64,000 bases of DNA from assembly GCF_036906915.1 (NCBI RefSeq), contig NZ_JBAKHX010000017.1, positions 1 through 64,000 of the forward strand, written 5' to 3'. The notes beneath the pieces are model-generated. The model did not search any database. It was not told the DNA's origin and worked only from the letters and a program-made list of their open reading frames with translations. The stretch's first letter is position 1, and every line of letters starts with the position of its first letter. Below, piece after piece: positions 45,252 through 53,691 of this stretch. The position numbers and the translations under genes were made by a program. The DNA is from Phytohabitans sp036906915 (lineage in GTDB: Bacteria > Actinomycetota > Actinomycetes > Mycobacteriales > Micromonosporaceae).

Positions 45252-47462
45252 CTAGCGGGCGGCCTGAGCGGCGCGCACGGCGGCGTACGCGTCGACCAGG
45301 CCCGCACCGGTCAGGTTGGCGGGATTGCCGCAGTCGTCGGTGGCGTCGCCGAGGGTGGCGTCGGTGGCGGTGTCGCGCAGGATCTGGCGCGTGCGCGTGA
45401 GGTCACCGACCAGCGCCGGGTTCGCCGACCAAATCAGCGCCACGACGCCGGCCACGTGCGGGGTCGCCATCGAGGTGCCGCTCTGCCGGGCGTACCCGCC
45501 GCCGGGCATCGCCGAGAGCACGTCGTTGCCCGGGGCCACCACGTCGGGTTTGGACGCGCCCGTCCTGGCGGGACCGCGGCTGGAGAAGCTGGTCACCGCG
45601 CGGTCCTCGTCGACCGCGCCGACTGTGAGCACGTCGGCGTACGGGGCGGGCGGATCGTCGATCGAGTCACAGCTCGGGCCGGTGTTTCCCGCGGCGGCCA
45701 CGAAGAAGACCCCAGCCGCCTCGAAGGCGGCGGTCGCGGCGCTCAGCGCTCCGGTGTCGCAGCCCTCGATCGGCGGGCAGCCCCACGAGTTGGTCAGCAC
45801 GTGCGGGGCCCGTTCCGGCCGCCCGTCGGCGAACGCGTCACCGCCCAGCGGGAACGGCGCCAGCATGAACTGCATGCAGTCCAGGTACCGGGCGGGGTTG
45901 CCGAGGTTGCGGTCGAGGTTGGCGCAGGCCACCCACTGCGCGCCGGGGGCAACGCCGACCGTACGGCCGACGGCGGAGCCGAGCGTGTGGGTGCCGTGGC
46001 CGCCCCGGTCGGTGGGCGTGCCGGTGCTGTTCCACGGGTCGTACCAGGAGTCGGCGCCGCCCCGGTACCCGCTCGACAGCGCCGGGTGCTGACCGTCCAC
46101 ACCCGAGTCGGACGTGCCCACCACGACACCCGAGCCGGTCACGCCGAGCTGGGACCAGACACGGTCGGCGCCGAGCATCGTGATGTTCCACGGTGGGGTG
46201 GTCGGTGCCGCGTCGTCGCCGCGGTGCACGCCCTGCTCGGCGGGCAGCGGGCGCAGCCGCTGGCTGAGCAGCACCCGGTCGACGTCGTCACGGCGGGACA
46301 GCCAGCCGCGCACCGCCTGGCCACCGCTGACCTCGACGGCGTTGACCAGGTAGTACGGCGTGTAGTCGAGGCGCCAGCGGTCGAGATCGGCGCGCAGGTC
46401 GTCCTGCGTCTGCTCGGCGTGCGCGACGAGGCGGCGGTGCACCTCGGCGACCCGGGCGTCGCGGGTGCCGGCGACGCCGCTCAGGTCGGCCTGCGACTTC
46501 ATGATTACGAAGAGTCGCTCACCGTACAGGCCAGGCTGGCCGAGCCCGATGTATACCGCGCCCCCGGCCAGGGCCACCACGACGGTCGCCGCCGCCGCGA
46601 CCCATCGCCGGGGCCGCAGGCGGCGCGTCGAGGCGTACAGGATGGCTAGTAGGACCGCGACGGCGAGCGAGCAGGCGGCGGCGATGGCGCTCCAGACCGG
46701 CTGGTCCCGGCTCGTGCTGAGCAGCAGACTGATCTCTTCCGGGTCGACGAAGGCGAGCGGGCCGACGGCCGCGAGCGCGACGAGCGCCCATGCCTGCCGG
46801 AGCGCGGCGGCCGCGAAGCCGAGCGGCGGCAGCACGAGCATCGCGGCGAGCTGCGCGCCGCTCTGGCCGACGCCGGCGGCGATCAGCAGCAGCGCGACGC
46901 CCGCGACCAGGCCGCTGAGGAAGACGCCCTGGTAGGCGCCGTCGAGCACGCTGGCGGCGAACCAGCCCACCGCGACCGCCGCGGCCACCGCGACGGTCGT
47001 CTCCAGCGCGCCGCCGAGAGCGCCGGTCCAGAACCACGGCAGCAGCATCGCCAGCCCGCCGGCCACGGCCGGCAGGGAGATCTCCGGCCGCGGCCTGCGC
47101 ATCGCGACCGCGCCGACCAGCGCCAGCAGCGCGAGCGCGGCGAGGTAGATCTCGTTCTGTGGCATGGGTACCGCGCGGAGCAGCCCGAGGCCGCCGAGCG
47201 CCGCCGCACCCGCCAGCCAGGCGCGGCCCGCCGAGCGCACGGCCGTCCCCTGCGGGATCGCGGCGAGAAGAGCGGCTGGGACGCCGACCAGCACCGCGTT
47301 GACGACACCGATGAACGGCCACATCCAGCCGGGGGTGGCAAATCCCGAGACCAGCAGCACCTGGTCGATCAGCCAGCCGACCGTCTGCGTGACCACCGTC
47401 ACGCCCACCGCCCACAGCCCCACCAGCACAGCCGCGACCACCGAGCCGGGACTGCTCCTCAT
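45252..47462 (-). CDS. Multi-pass membrane protein fused to a subtilisin-like (S8) protease
   Basis: A 736-aa protein. Residues 1 to about 310 contain roughly ten hydrophobic helices (for example VLVGLWAVGVTVVTQTVGWL, IYLAALALLALVGAVAM). A loop region of about 110 aa follows, then an S8 peptidase domain with intact triad: D in VVVGTSDSGVDG (about 450), H in GHGTHTLGS (about 487), S in SGTSMATPHVAG (about 662). AAAGNTGPSC supplies the oxyanion Asn. Ordinary subtilases have a signal peptide and propeptide; the polytopic N-terminus is unusual. ATG 47462 follows TAGTCT by 7 nt (leaderless), divergent from glpD. Confidence 0.85.
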   Translation of the reverse strand: MRSSPGSVVAAVLVGLWAVGVTVVTQTVGWLIDQVLLVSGFATPGWMWPFIGVVNAVLVGVPAALLAAIPQGTAVRSAGRAWLAGAAALGGLGLLRAVPMPQNEIYLAALALLALVGAVAMRRPRPEISLPAVAGGLAMLLPWFWTGALGGALETTVAVAAAVAVGWFAASVLDGAYQGVFLSGLVAGVALLLIAAGVGQSGAQLAAMLVLPPLGFAAAALRQAWALVALAAVGPLAFVDPEEISLLLSTSRDQPVWSAIAAACSLAVAVLLAILYASTRRLRPRRWVAAAATVVVALAGGAVYIGLGQPGLYGERLFVIMKSQADLSGVAGTRDARVAEVHRRLVAHAEQTQDDLRADLDRWRLDYTPYYLVNAVEVSGGQAVRGWLSRRDDVDRVLLSQRLRPLPAEQGVHRGDDAAPTTPPWNITMLGADRVWSQLGVTGSGVVVGTSDSGVDGQHPALSSGYRGGADSWYDPWNSTGTPTDRGGHGTHTLGSAVGRTVGVAPGAQWVACANLDRNLGNPARYLDCMQFMLAPFPLGGDAFADGRPERAPHVLTNSWGCPPIEGCDTGALSAATAAFEAAGVFFVAAAGNTGPSCDSIDDPPAPYADVLTVGAVDEDRAVTSFSSRGPARTGASKPDVVAPGNDVLSAMPGGGYARQSGTSMATPHVAGVVALIWSANPALVGDLTRTRQILRDTATDATLGDATDDCGNPANLTGAGLVDAYAAVRAAQAAR

Positions 47463-47491
47463 GCCCGACAGACTACGGATACCGTGGTGGG

Positions 47492-49282
47492 GTGCGTGAT
47501 CCAGCCGTATCTCGAAACGTCGCTGGCCAGCTCTCCCCGGCTCGCCGGGCCGCTGACCTGCGCCGGCTCCAGTCTGAGCGCTTCGACGTGCTCGTCATCG
47601 GCGGTGGTGTGACCGGTGCCGGTGCGGCGGTCGACGCGGCGGCGCGCGGGCTCAAGGTGGCCCTCGTCGAAGCGCGCGACCTCGCCGCGGGCACGTCCAG
47701 CCGATCGAGCAAGCTGATCCACGGTGGGCTGAGGTACCTGGAGCAGCTCGAGTTCGGGCTCGTGCACGAGGCGCTCACCGAGCGTGGCCTGCTCGCCACC
47801 CGGCTGGCGCCGCACCTCGTGCGGCCGGTGCCGATCCTCGTGCCGCTGCCCGGCGACCACTCGGTGCGCGAGCTGCCCGCACGGGCGTGGCGGCGCGCGT
47901 ACTACGGGGCGGGAGTGGCGGCCTACGACGCCTTCGCGGGAGTGTTCGGCGGCGGGCGCGGGATGCCGCTGCACAAGCACCTCACCCGCGACGGCGCGCG
48001 GCGGCTCTTCCCGAGCCTGCGGCCAGACGTCGTCACCGGTGCGATCCGGTACTACGACGGGCAGGTCGACGACGCCCGCCTGGTGGTCACCCTGGCGCGC
48101 ACCGCGGCCAGCCTGGGCGCGGCGGTCGTGACCAGCACGCGCGCCGTCGGCATGGTCCGGCAGGCGCGTGAGGTCACGGGTGTGCGGGTACGCGACATGG
48201 AGTCCGGCACCGAGTTCGAAGTACGCGCGCGCACCGTCATCGCGGCCACCGGCGTGTGGAGCGACGACATGTCGACCATGCTCGGCGACGTAGGCGTGCG
48301 GCCCGGGCTGCGGGTGCGCGCGTCAAAGGGTGTACACCTGGTCGTGCCCCGTTCGGCGATCACCGGTGACGCGGGGTTGATCCTGCGCACTGCCCGGTCG
48401 GTCCTCTTCGTACTGCCGTGGGGCGGTCACTGGATCATCGGCACGACCGACACCGACTGGCGGCTCGACCGGGCGCACCCGGCCGCGTCGGCGAGCGACA
48501 TCGAGTACCTGCTCGACAACGTCAACACCGTGCTCGACCGGCCACTGACGACCGCTGACATCGAGGGCGTGTACGCCGGGCTGCGCCCATTGCTGTCCGG
48601 CGAGGCCGACTCGACGTCCAAGCTGTCCCGGGAGCACGCCGTCGTCGAGCCGATGCTGGGCTTGATGCTGGTGGCCGGCGGCAAGTACACGACGTACCGC
48701 GTGATGGCCGCCGACGTCGTCGACCGGGCGGCCCGGCGGCTCGGCGTGAACCGGCCGTCTCGCACCGACCAGCTGCCGCTGCTCGGCGCCGACGGGTTCG
48801 AGGCGACGTGGCGCGACCGGCTCGACCTGGCACGGCGCCACGGGATACAGGCCGGCGTCCTCGAACACCTGCTGGAGCGGTACGGCACGCTCTCCTTCGA
48901 CCTGCTCACGATGATCCAGGCCGAGCCACTGCTGGCCAGCCCGCTGGCCGGGGCACCGGAGTACCTGGCCGCCGAGGTGGCGTACGCGGCGCAGGCCGAA
49001 GGCGCTCTCCACGTCGACGACGTGCTGACCCGGCGCACCCGGATCTCGTTCGAGACCGCGCACCGGGGTGCCGAGTCGGCCGAGCACGCCGCCGAGATCA
49101 TGGGGCGGGTGCTCGGGTGGGACGCGGCTGTGCGGGCTCGGGAGGTCGAGCACTACCTGGCCCGGGTGGCGGCGGAGCGGCAGTCCCAGACGATGCCCGA
49201 CGACGCGACCGCGGACGCGGCCCGCCTGGGCGCACCGGACGTGCGCGGCTTCGCGGCCGACCGCGGCGCCCTCCCGACGTAG
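47492..49282 (+). CDS. glpD: Aerobic glycerol-3-phosphate dehydrogenase
   Basis: An FAD-dependent membrane-associated enzyme (EC 1.1.5.3) oxidising glycerol-3-phosphate to dihydroxyacetone phosphate, 596 aa. The N-terminal FAD fold VLVIGGGVTGAGAAVDAAARG (about 33-53) is followed by the family signatures GTSSRSSKLIHGGLRYLE and MLVAGGKYTTYRVMA, with a C-terminal DAO-C domain. The GTG 47492 start lies 6 nt after TACCGT (47480-47485), so the mRNA is probably leaderless. It shares a short divergent promoter region of 29 nt with the subtilase gene. Confidence 0.94.
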   Translation: MRDPAVSRNVAGQLSPARRAADLRRLQSERFDVLVIGGGVTGAGAAVDAAARGLKVALVEARDLAAGTSSRSSKLIHGGLRYLEQLEFGLVHEALTERGLLATRLAPHLVRPVPILVPLPGDHSVRELPARAWRRAYYGAGVAAYDAFAGVFGGGRGMPLHKHLTRDGARRLFPSLRPDVVTGAIRYYDGQVDDARLVVTLARTAASLGAAVVTSTRAVGMVRQAREVTGVRVRDMESGTEFEVRARTVIAATGVWSDDMSTMLGDVGVRPGLRVRASKGVHLVVPRSAITGDAGLILRTARSVLFVLPWGGHWIIGTTDTDWRLDRAHPAASASDIEYLLDNVNTVLDRPLTTADIEGVYAGLRPLLSGEADSTSKLSREHAVVEPMLGLMLVAGGKYTTYRVMAADVVDRAARRLGVNRPSRTDQLPLLGADGFEATWRDRLDLARRHGIQAGVLEHLLERYGTLSFDLLTMIQAEPLLASPLAGAPEYLAAEVAYAAQAEGALHVDDVLTRRTRISFETAHRGAESAEHAAEIMGRVLGWDAAVRAREVEHYLARVAAERQSQTMPDDATADAARLGAPDVRGFAADRGALPT

Positions 49283-49346
49283 CGCACCGCTCGCGGCTCC
49301 GCGCGCGCCCTGCGCTCCGGGCGGGCCCCGCTCCGCTCCGCGCGCG

Positions 49347-49421
49347 CTTGCGCTCCGCGCGGGCCCTTGCGCTCCGCGCGGGCCCTTGCGCTCCGCGCGG
49401 GCCCTTGCGCTCCGCGCGGGG
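49347..49421. repeat. 19-nt tandem repeat array
   Basis: CTTGCGCTCCGCGCGGGCC is repeated at 49347, 49366, 49385 and (partly, 17-18 nt) 49404. It lies between the glpD stop and palindromic repeat D. Degenerate variants extend upstream to about 49300. Confidence 0.85.
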
Positions 49422-49432
49422 CCCCCTCCCGC

Positions 49433-49509
49433 CGATCAAGGGCAAATGCACGTGATTTGATCTCATTTCCGCGTGCATTTGCCCTTGATCGATGAGGTTG
49501 CCCTTGATC
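49433..49509 (-). repeat. 77-bp palindromic repeat, copy D
   Basis: Orientation as copy B: left arm 49433-49454, spacer ATTTGATCTCATTTC, right arm 49470-49491 (one mismatch, CGCGTG for CACGTG), leader on the minus strand 49492-49509. Another part-copy of the arm end, TTGCCCTTGATCG (49498-49510), comes from the leader itself being more arm-like here than in A-C. Confidence 0.88.
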
Positions 49510-49572
49510 GGCGAGCGCGAGCGGCCGGACGGCAGCGGGGAACGGGAACGACGGCGGCGTACGGTGCGTCGG

Positions 49573-50118
49573 ATGGGCGTGCGGTGGGTTGTCCTGGTAG
49601 CGGCTGCGGGTCTGGTCGCGCTCGCGGGGTGTGGTGGCTCGGATGCCGCGACGCCGTCACCGACCTGGTCCTCCCCTTCGGCGTGGCCGCCTGCGGCGAC
49701 GCCAGCCTCGCCGACCACCCCGGCTCCAACCGCGTCCGCGACACCAAGTAGTTCGCCGTCCGCGCAGCCTGGCGGCGCCGCCGGGGTGGCGGTTGAGCGC
49801 AGCGGAGGGTTCGCGGGCGTCACGCAGGCCGTTGTCGTGGATTCCGCCGGCGCGTGGAAGTACCAGGGCGACGGGGGTGGCGCCGGCCCCGCGACCGGCC
49901 AGCTCACGTCGGCACAGCGTGCGGAGCTGCGGAAGCTGCTCGCGGACCCAGCGCTGCGCCGGGAGTCCGGCGGCGGCCTGGACCGGAGCTGCGCGGACGC
50001 CTTCTCGTACACGTTGGTGACCGGCTCGACCCGGGTGATCTGGAGCGACTGCGGCGGCACCACCCCGCCGACGGCGACGAAGATCGTCACGCTCCTGGCG
50101 GACGCGACGCCGCTCTAG
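49573..50118 (+). CDS. Lipoprotein with protease-inhibitor-like or unknown exposed domain
   Basis: A 181-aa exported lipoprotein. The signal sequence GVRWVVLVAAAGLVALAGCGG ends in the lipobox LAGC (lipidated Cys about residue 20). A Ser/Thr/Pro/Ala-rich spacer (about 25-65) is followed by a compact domain (ITQAVVVDSAGAWKY-like strand, LTSAQRAELRKLLADPALRRE, SCADAFSYTLVTGSTRVIWSDCGG) with two cysteines. This resembles small protealysin-inhibitor-like actinomycete domains, but I cannot name it. TACGGT (49560-49565) lies 7 nt before ATG 49573 and decides this start over longer frames reaching into repeat D. Confidence 0.75.
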   Translation: MGVRWVVLVAAAGLVALAGCGGSDAATPSPTWSSPSAWPPAATPASPTTPAPTASATPSSSPSAQPGGAAGVAVERSGGFAGVTQAVVVDSAGAWKYQGDGGGAGPATGQLTSAQRAELRKLLADPALRRESGGGLDRSCADAFSYTLVTGSTRVIWSDCGGTTPPTATKIVTLLADATPL

Positions 50119-51512
50119 GTCAGGATCTTGCCGGGGTTCAGGAGGCCGGCCGGGTCGAGTGCCGCCTTGATGGACTTGTGGACGCCCACGCCCACCGGAC
50201 CCAACTCTCGGGCTAGCCAGTCGCGTTTCAGCAGGCCGACGCCGTGTTCGCCGGTGCAGGTGCCGCCGAGGGACAGGCCGAGGGCCATGATGTCGTCGAA
50301 GGCGCGGCGGCACTGGGTCACGCTGGCCGGGTCGGCGCGGTTGACGACGATGTTGGGGTGCATGTTGCCGTCGCCGGCGTGACCGACGACGCCGATGGCC
50401 ACCCCGTGCTCGGCGGCGATCTTCTCGGTGCCGTCGAGCAGCGCCGCCAGCGCGGAGCGCGGCACCGCGACGTCGTCGATGATCAGACCGCCGTTGCCGC
50501 CCGGAAACGCCTCCGCCGCGTACTTCTCCATCGCACCGTGCGCGTTTCGGCGGGCCTGGAGGAGGGCGGCTGCCTCGTCGGCGTCGGTGGCGGCGTACAC
50601 CTCGTCGGCCCCGGCCTCCCCGCACAGCTCCGCGATCCGTTCGAGGTCGGCTGCGGCTCGCAGGCCCGTGTCGGAGGCTGCGAGCAGGAGCGCCTTGGCG
50701 TCCGTCCGCAGCCCCATCGGCCGGTACGCCTCCAGCGCGATCAGATGGGTCTGGTCGAGCAGTTCGAGCAGGCTGGGCGTGAGCCCTCGGGCGGAGATCG
50801 CGGCGACAGCGGCACCCGCGGCGGCCGTGGATGGAAACACCGCGACCAGGGTCAGCGAGTCTTCGGCAGCCGGCCGCAGGCTCAGAGTGATCTCGGTGAT
50901 CACGCCCAGCGTGCCCTCGGAGCCCACGAACAGTCGGGTCAGGTCGTACCCCGCCACGCCCTTGGCGGTGCGCCGGCCGGTGCGCAGCACCTCGCCGGAA
51001 GCCAGCACGACCTCCAGCCCCAGCACGTACTCGCCGGTGACGCCGTACTTGACGCAGCACATGCCGCCCGCGTTGGTGGCCACGTTGCCGCCGATCGTCG
51101 ACGACTCCCACGAGCCCGGGTCGGGCGGGTACCGCAGCCCGTGCCGGCCCACCTCGGCCGCCAGCGCCGCGTTGATCACGCCGGGCTGGACGACCGCGAT
51201 CCGGTTGACGGGGTCGACCTCGATGATCCGGTCCATGGCGGTGGTGGATAGGACGATCGCGCCGTCGACCGCGTTGGCGGCGCCGGCCAGCCCGGTGCGA
51301 GCGCCCTGCGGAACGACCGGTACGCCAAGGGCAGCCGCGATCTGGATCACCGCGACCACCTCCTCGGTGGTCCGCGGCCGGACGACCACGGCCGGCGTGC
51401 CGTACTCGCACAGGTCGGCCTCGTCGCGCTGGTGCCCGCGCAGCAGGTCGGGGTCGGTCAGGACGGCACCGTCCGGCAGCGCCGCGCGGAGATCGTCGAT
51501 GAGGTCGGCCAT
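50115..51512 (-). CDS. FAD-binding oxidase/dehydrogenase, GlcD type
   Basis: A 465-aa flavoprotein of the glycolate oxidase GlcD / D-lactate dehydrogenase group (FAD_binding_4 plus FAD-oxidase C domain). PQGARTGLAGAANAV (about 69-83), GSWESSTIGGNVATNAGG and GYDLTRLFVGSEGTLGVIT form the FAD pocket; GHAGDGNMHPNI and CTGEHGVGLLKRDWL are the C-terminal active-site motifs. It probably oxidises a 2-hydroxy acid. No GlcE/GlcF partners are adjacent. ATG 51512 follows TAGCCT by 7 nt. Its stop codon shares the palindrome CTAG (50115-50118) with the stop of the convergent lipoprotein gene. Confidence 0.88.
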   Translation of the reverse strand: MADLIDDLRAALPDGAVLTDPDLLRGHQRDEADLCEYGTPAVVVRPRTTEEVVAVIQIAAALGVPVVPQGARTGLAGAANAVDGAIVLSTTAMDRIIEVDPVNRIAVVQPGVINAALAAEVGRHGLRYPPDPGSWESSTIGGNVATNAGGMCCVKYGVTGEYVLGLEVVLASGEVLRTGRRTAKGVAGYDLTRLFVGSEGTLGVITEITLSLRPAAEDSLTLVAVFPSTAAAGAAVAAISARGLTPSLLELLDQTHLIALEAYRPMGLRTDAKALLLAASDTGLRAAADLERIAELCGEAGADEVYAATDADEAAALLQARRNAHGAMEKYAAEAFPGGNGGLIIDDVAVPRSALAALLDGTEKIAAEHGVAIGVVGHAGDGNMHPNIVVNRADPASVTQCRRAFDDIMALGLSLGGTCTGEHGVGLLKRDWLARELGPVGVGVHKSIKAALDPAGLLNPGKILT

Positions 51513-51548
51513 GTCTCGCAGGCTAGCCTTCGCGTTACGGTGACGACC

Positions 51549-51806
51549 ATGGTGTACGTCGACCCACCCGCCTGGCCGGCCCGAGGACGGCTGTGGTCAC
51601 ACCTGATCAGTGACGTGTCGTACGCCGAGTTGCACGCGTTCGCGGAGATGCTGGGCGCGCCTCGGCGTGGCTTCGACCGGGACCACTACGACATACCGTC
51701 GGAGCGATTCGCGGCGGCGGTGTGGCTTGGCGCCCAAGTGGTACCCAGTCGGGAGATCGTCCGTCTGCTGCACGGCGCCGGACTACGAAGGCCGAAGCAC
51801 CGCTAA
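51549..51806 (+). CDS. DUF4031 domain-containing protein
   Basis: An 85-aa protein matching the DUF4031 family: MVYVDPPAWPARGRLWSHLISD, then FAEMLGAPRRGFDRDHYDIP and RLLHGAGLRRP. The function is unknown. It is a complete small cytoplasmic protein. TACGGT (51536-51541) 7 nt before ATG 51549 indicates leaderless expression, divergent from the oxidase gene. The 3' end overlaps the convergent HD gene by 24 nt. Confidence 0.85.
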   Translation: MVYVDPPAWPARGRLWSHLISDVSYAELHAFAEMLGAPRRGFDRDHYDIPSERFAAAVWLGAQVVPSREIVRLLHGAGLRRPKHR

Positions 51807-52397
51807 CTCGCGTGCCAGGTTGGCGCGGGCGAGCTCCTCCCAATCCGTGTGCAGCCGGTAGAGCGCGGGAAGTGACAGGAGCGCCTCCAGGATGGCCGCC
51901 CGGCCCGCGCGGAAGGCGTCGTCGGGGACGTGGGCGTACTCCTCGCGGACCGCGGCGGCGTAGGCGTCGTAGTCCGCCGGTGGTGAAGCCAGGATCGCCA
52001 GGTCGGCGTCGCAGAGCAGGGCACCGTTGGCGTCGCCCGGCTCGGCGGCGTGCGTGGCGGTCAGCAGGACCAGCCGGCTCACCTCCGCCACCACGGGTGC
52101 CGGCAGCCCGAGGGCGGTCAGCTCGCGCTCGGCGAGTGCGGCGCTGGCCCGCTCGTTGGCGTCGCCTGGCGCCCGCGGGTCGTACACCGCGTCGTGATAC
52201 CAGACTGCCAGCCGCACCGGAGCCGAGCCACGATCCGACTCCACAATGGACAGCATGGCCGTGAGGTGAGCCACCGCGTGGTACCGGCGGTGGGGCTCGC
52301 GCCATCGGTCGAGCAGGGCCTCGCCGGCGCCGTCCACCGAAATCGAGGGGCAACCGGCGTCCCGCAGCGCGGTCCGCCACCGGTCGATCAGGGTCAT
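51783..52397 (-). CDS. HD-domain-like metal-dependent phosphohydrolase
   Basis: A 204-aa predicted metal-dependent HD superfamily phosphohydrolase. YHAVAHLTAML supplies the first histidines, WYHDAVYDP is the HD motif (about 68-76) and LLCDADLAILA a downstream metal Asp. Proteins of this type are usually annotated as N-methyl-D-aspartate receptor NMDAR2C-like or HD hydrolases; the physiological substrate is unknown. ATG 52397 is preceded at 6 nt by CATGAT (plus 52404-52409). It is divergent from the small ORF at 52427, only 29 nt away. Confidence 0.8.
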   Translation of the reverse strand: MTLIDRWRTALRDAGCPSISVDGAGEALLDRWREPHRRYHAVAHLTAMLSIVESDRGSAPVRLAVWYHDAVYDPRAPGDANERASAALAERELTALGLPAPVVAEVSRLVLLTATHAAEPGDANGALLCDADLAILASPPADYDAYAAAVREEYAHVPDDAFRAGRAAILEALLSLPALYRLHTDWEELARANLARELAVLRPS

Positions 52398-52414
52398 TAC
52401 CCGATCATGCCGGG

Positions 52415-52420
52415 TAGGGT
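52415..52420 (+). promoter_or_regulatory. Leaderless -10 box of the small ORF/FUSC unit
   Basis: TAGGGT followed by 6 nt and ATG 52427 is the same pattern as many starts in this window, which places the translation start of this transcript at the small ORF rather than at the FUSC gene. Confidence 0.55.
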
Positions 52421-52426
52421 GCCGGC

Positions 52427-52555
52427 ATGGCCGAGCTAACCGGCGCTCGCTGCGCTCGCGCAGGTCATGCGCCCTTTGGGTCTCCCTGTAGCCGCCAGTC
52501 GCTCCGGTCGCTGTGCTCCCTGCGCTTGGTGGCGGCTGCGGGAGAGGGCGCATGA
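52427..52555 (+). CDS. 42-residue leader-like small ORF coupled to the FUSC gene
   Basis: A 42-codon frame starting MAELTGARCARAGHAPFG and ending AAAGEGA. Its ATG lies 6 nt after a TANNNT box (52415-52420), and its stop overlaps the FUSC start (ATGA, 52552-52555), so ribosomes finishing it can restart on the transporter gene. Its middle is built from hairpin element E0 (52481-52545). The opening is shared with the ppk2 product (MTELTGAR). The peptide has several Arg, Cys and Ser and no membrane segment. It could be a regulatory leader or a repeat insertion that happens to be open. Confidence 0.5.
   Translation: MAELTGARCARAGHAPFGSPCSRQSLRSLCSLRLVAAAGEGA
52481..52545 (+). repeat. 65-nt double-stem hairpin element, copy E0
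   Basis: Outer stem TCTCCC/GGGAGA, TGTA and TGC internal loop, inner stem GCCGCCA/TGGCGGC, 32-nt apical region GTCGCTCCGGTCGCTG...GCTTGG. The geometry (6+4+7+32+7+3+6) is identical to the copies at 55050, 55182 and 55305, but both stems have different, still paired, bases. It lies within the small ORF ahead of the FUSC gene. Confidence 0.8.
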
Positions 52556-53691
52556 CCGCAGGCACGGACACACTGGTCAGGCGCACCCGCGCCCGACTGC
52601 GCGACCGCCTGCGCCGGGTACGGGTCAACCTGCTGCTGGCGGTGCAGACCGGTGTCGCGGCCGGGTTGGCGTGGTTCGTGGCGCACGACGTCGTGGGTCA
52701 CCGGGCGCCGTTCTTCGCGCCGATCGCCGCGGTCATCACGCTCGCTGTGTCCGTCGGGCAGCGGCTGCGGCGCGCGTTCGAGCTCGTCTTCGGTGTGGCG
52801 ATCGGCATCGCGGTCGGCGACGTGCTGATCTACCTGATCGGTACCGGACCGGCACAGATCGGACTGGTGGTGGCGCTGGCCATCGTCACCGCGATCTTCG
52901 TCGGCAGCGGGTCGGCGCTGATCACCCAGGCCGCCTCTTCGGCGGTTCTCGTGGCGACGCTCACCCCGCCGTCGAACGGCATCTCGTACGGGCGGTTCGT
53001 GGACGCCATGGTCGGTGGCCTCGTCGGCCTGGGTGTGATGGCGCTGCTCCTGCCGCTCAACCCGCTCACGGTCGTCGGTCGGGCGGCGCGACCGGCGCTG
53101 GGCGTACTCGCTCATGGGTTGATCGAAATCGCCGATGCGCTGGCGGCACGCGACGGCGAGCGGGCGGAGGCCGTGCTGGCCCGGTTGCGCACCTCAGAGG
53201 GGGACGTGCGGCGCCTCCAGGAGGCCATCGACGCGGCCAGCGAGACGGCGGCGCTCGCGCCAGCGAGGTGGCGGACCAGGGGCGCCCTGAACCAGTACGT
53301 CGATGGGGCGGAACACGCTGCGCGGGCGCTGCGCAACGGCCGGGTACTGGTCCGGCGGGCGATCGCGCTGATCGGCGACGGTGAGGACGCGCCCAAGCAT
53401 CTGGTGGACGCCGTCCGGTCGCTCGGCGAGTCGGTGACCTGGCTGGAGAAGGAACTGGCCGAGGCGGCCGAACCGGTGGCGTGCCGGGAGCGGGCGTTGC
53501 GGGCGGCGAGCGAGGCCGGTCTCGCGTACGCCGCCGGGGTGGGCTTCTCCGGCAGCGTGATCGTGGCGCAGGTGCGGTCGACGGCGATCGACCTCGTACG
53601 CGCGTCCGGCGTCGGCGCCGACGAGGCACGCCGCCTGGTCCGCCGGGCCGTCGGCCGCCACGTGCCCGATCGTTCAGGCGACAAGTCGTAG
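52552..53691 (+). CDS. FUSC-family (aromatic acid exporter-like) membrane protein
   Basis: A 379-aa protein with an N-terminal membrane domain of about six helices (VRVNLLLAVQTGVAAGLAWFV; APIAAVITLAVSVGQRLRRAFE, residues about 25-175) and a C-terminal cytoplasmic helical region with likely coiled coils (about 185-350). The PIAAVITLxVSxGQRxRR motif is typical of the FUSC/YccS/ArAE group that exports aromatic or other organic acids. ATG 52552 has GGGAGAGGG upstream and overlaps the small ORF stop. It overlaps the convergent desulfurase gene by 18 nt. Confidence 0.83.
   Translation: MTAGTDTLVRRTRARLRDRLRRVRVNLLLAVQTGVAAGLAWFVAHDVVGHRAPFFAPIAAVITLAVSVGQRLRRAFELVFGVAIGIAVGDVLIYLIGTGPAQIGLVVALAIVTAIFVGSGSALITQAASSAVLVATLTPPSNGISYGRFVDAMVGGLVGLGVMALLLPLNPLTVVGRAARPALGVLAHGLIEIADALAARDGERAEAVLARLRTSEGDVRRLQEAIDAASETAALAPARWRTRGALNQYVDGAEHAARALRNGRVLVRRAIALIGDGEDAPKHLVDAVRSLGESVTWLEKELAEAAEPVACRERALRAASEAGLAYAAGVGFSGSVIVAQVRSTAIDLVRASGVGADEARRLVRRAVGRHVPDRSGDKS

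Noticed and set aside
49347..49421. Regularly spaced repeats considered as a CRISPR array
   Set aside because: Units are contiguous without spacers and no cas genes are in the window.
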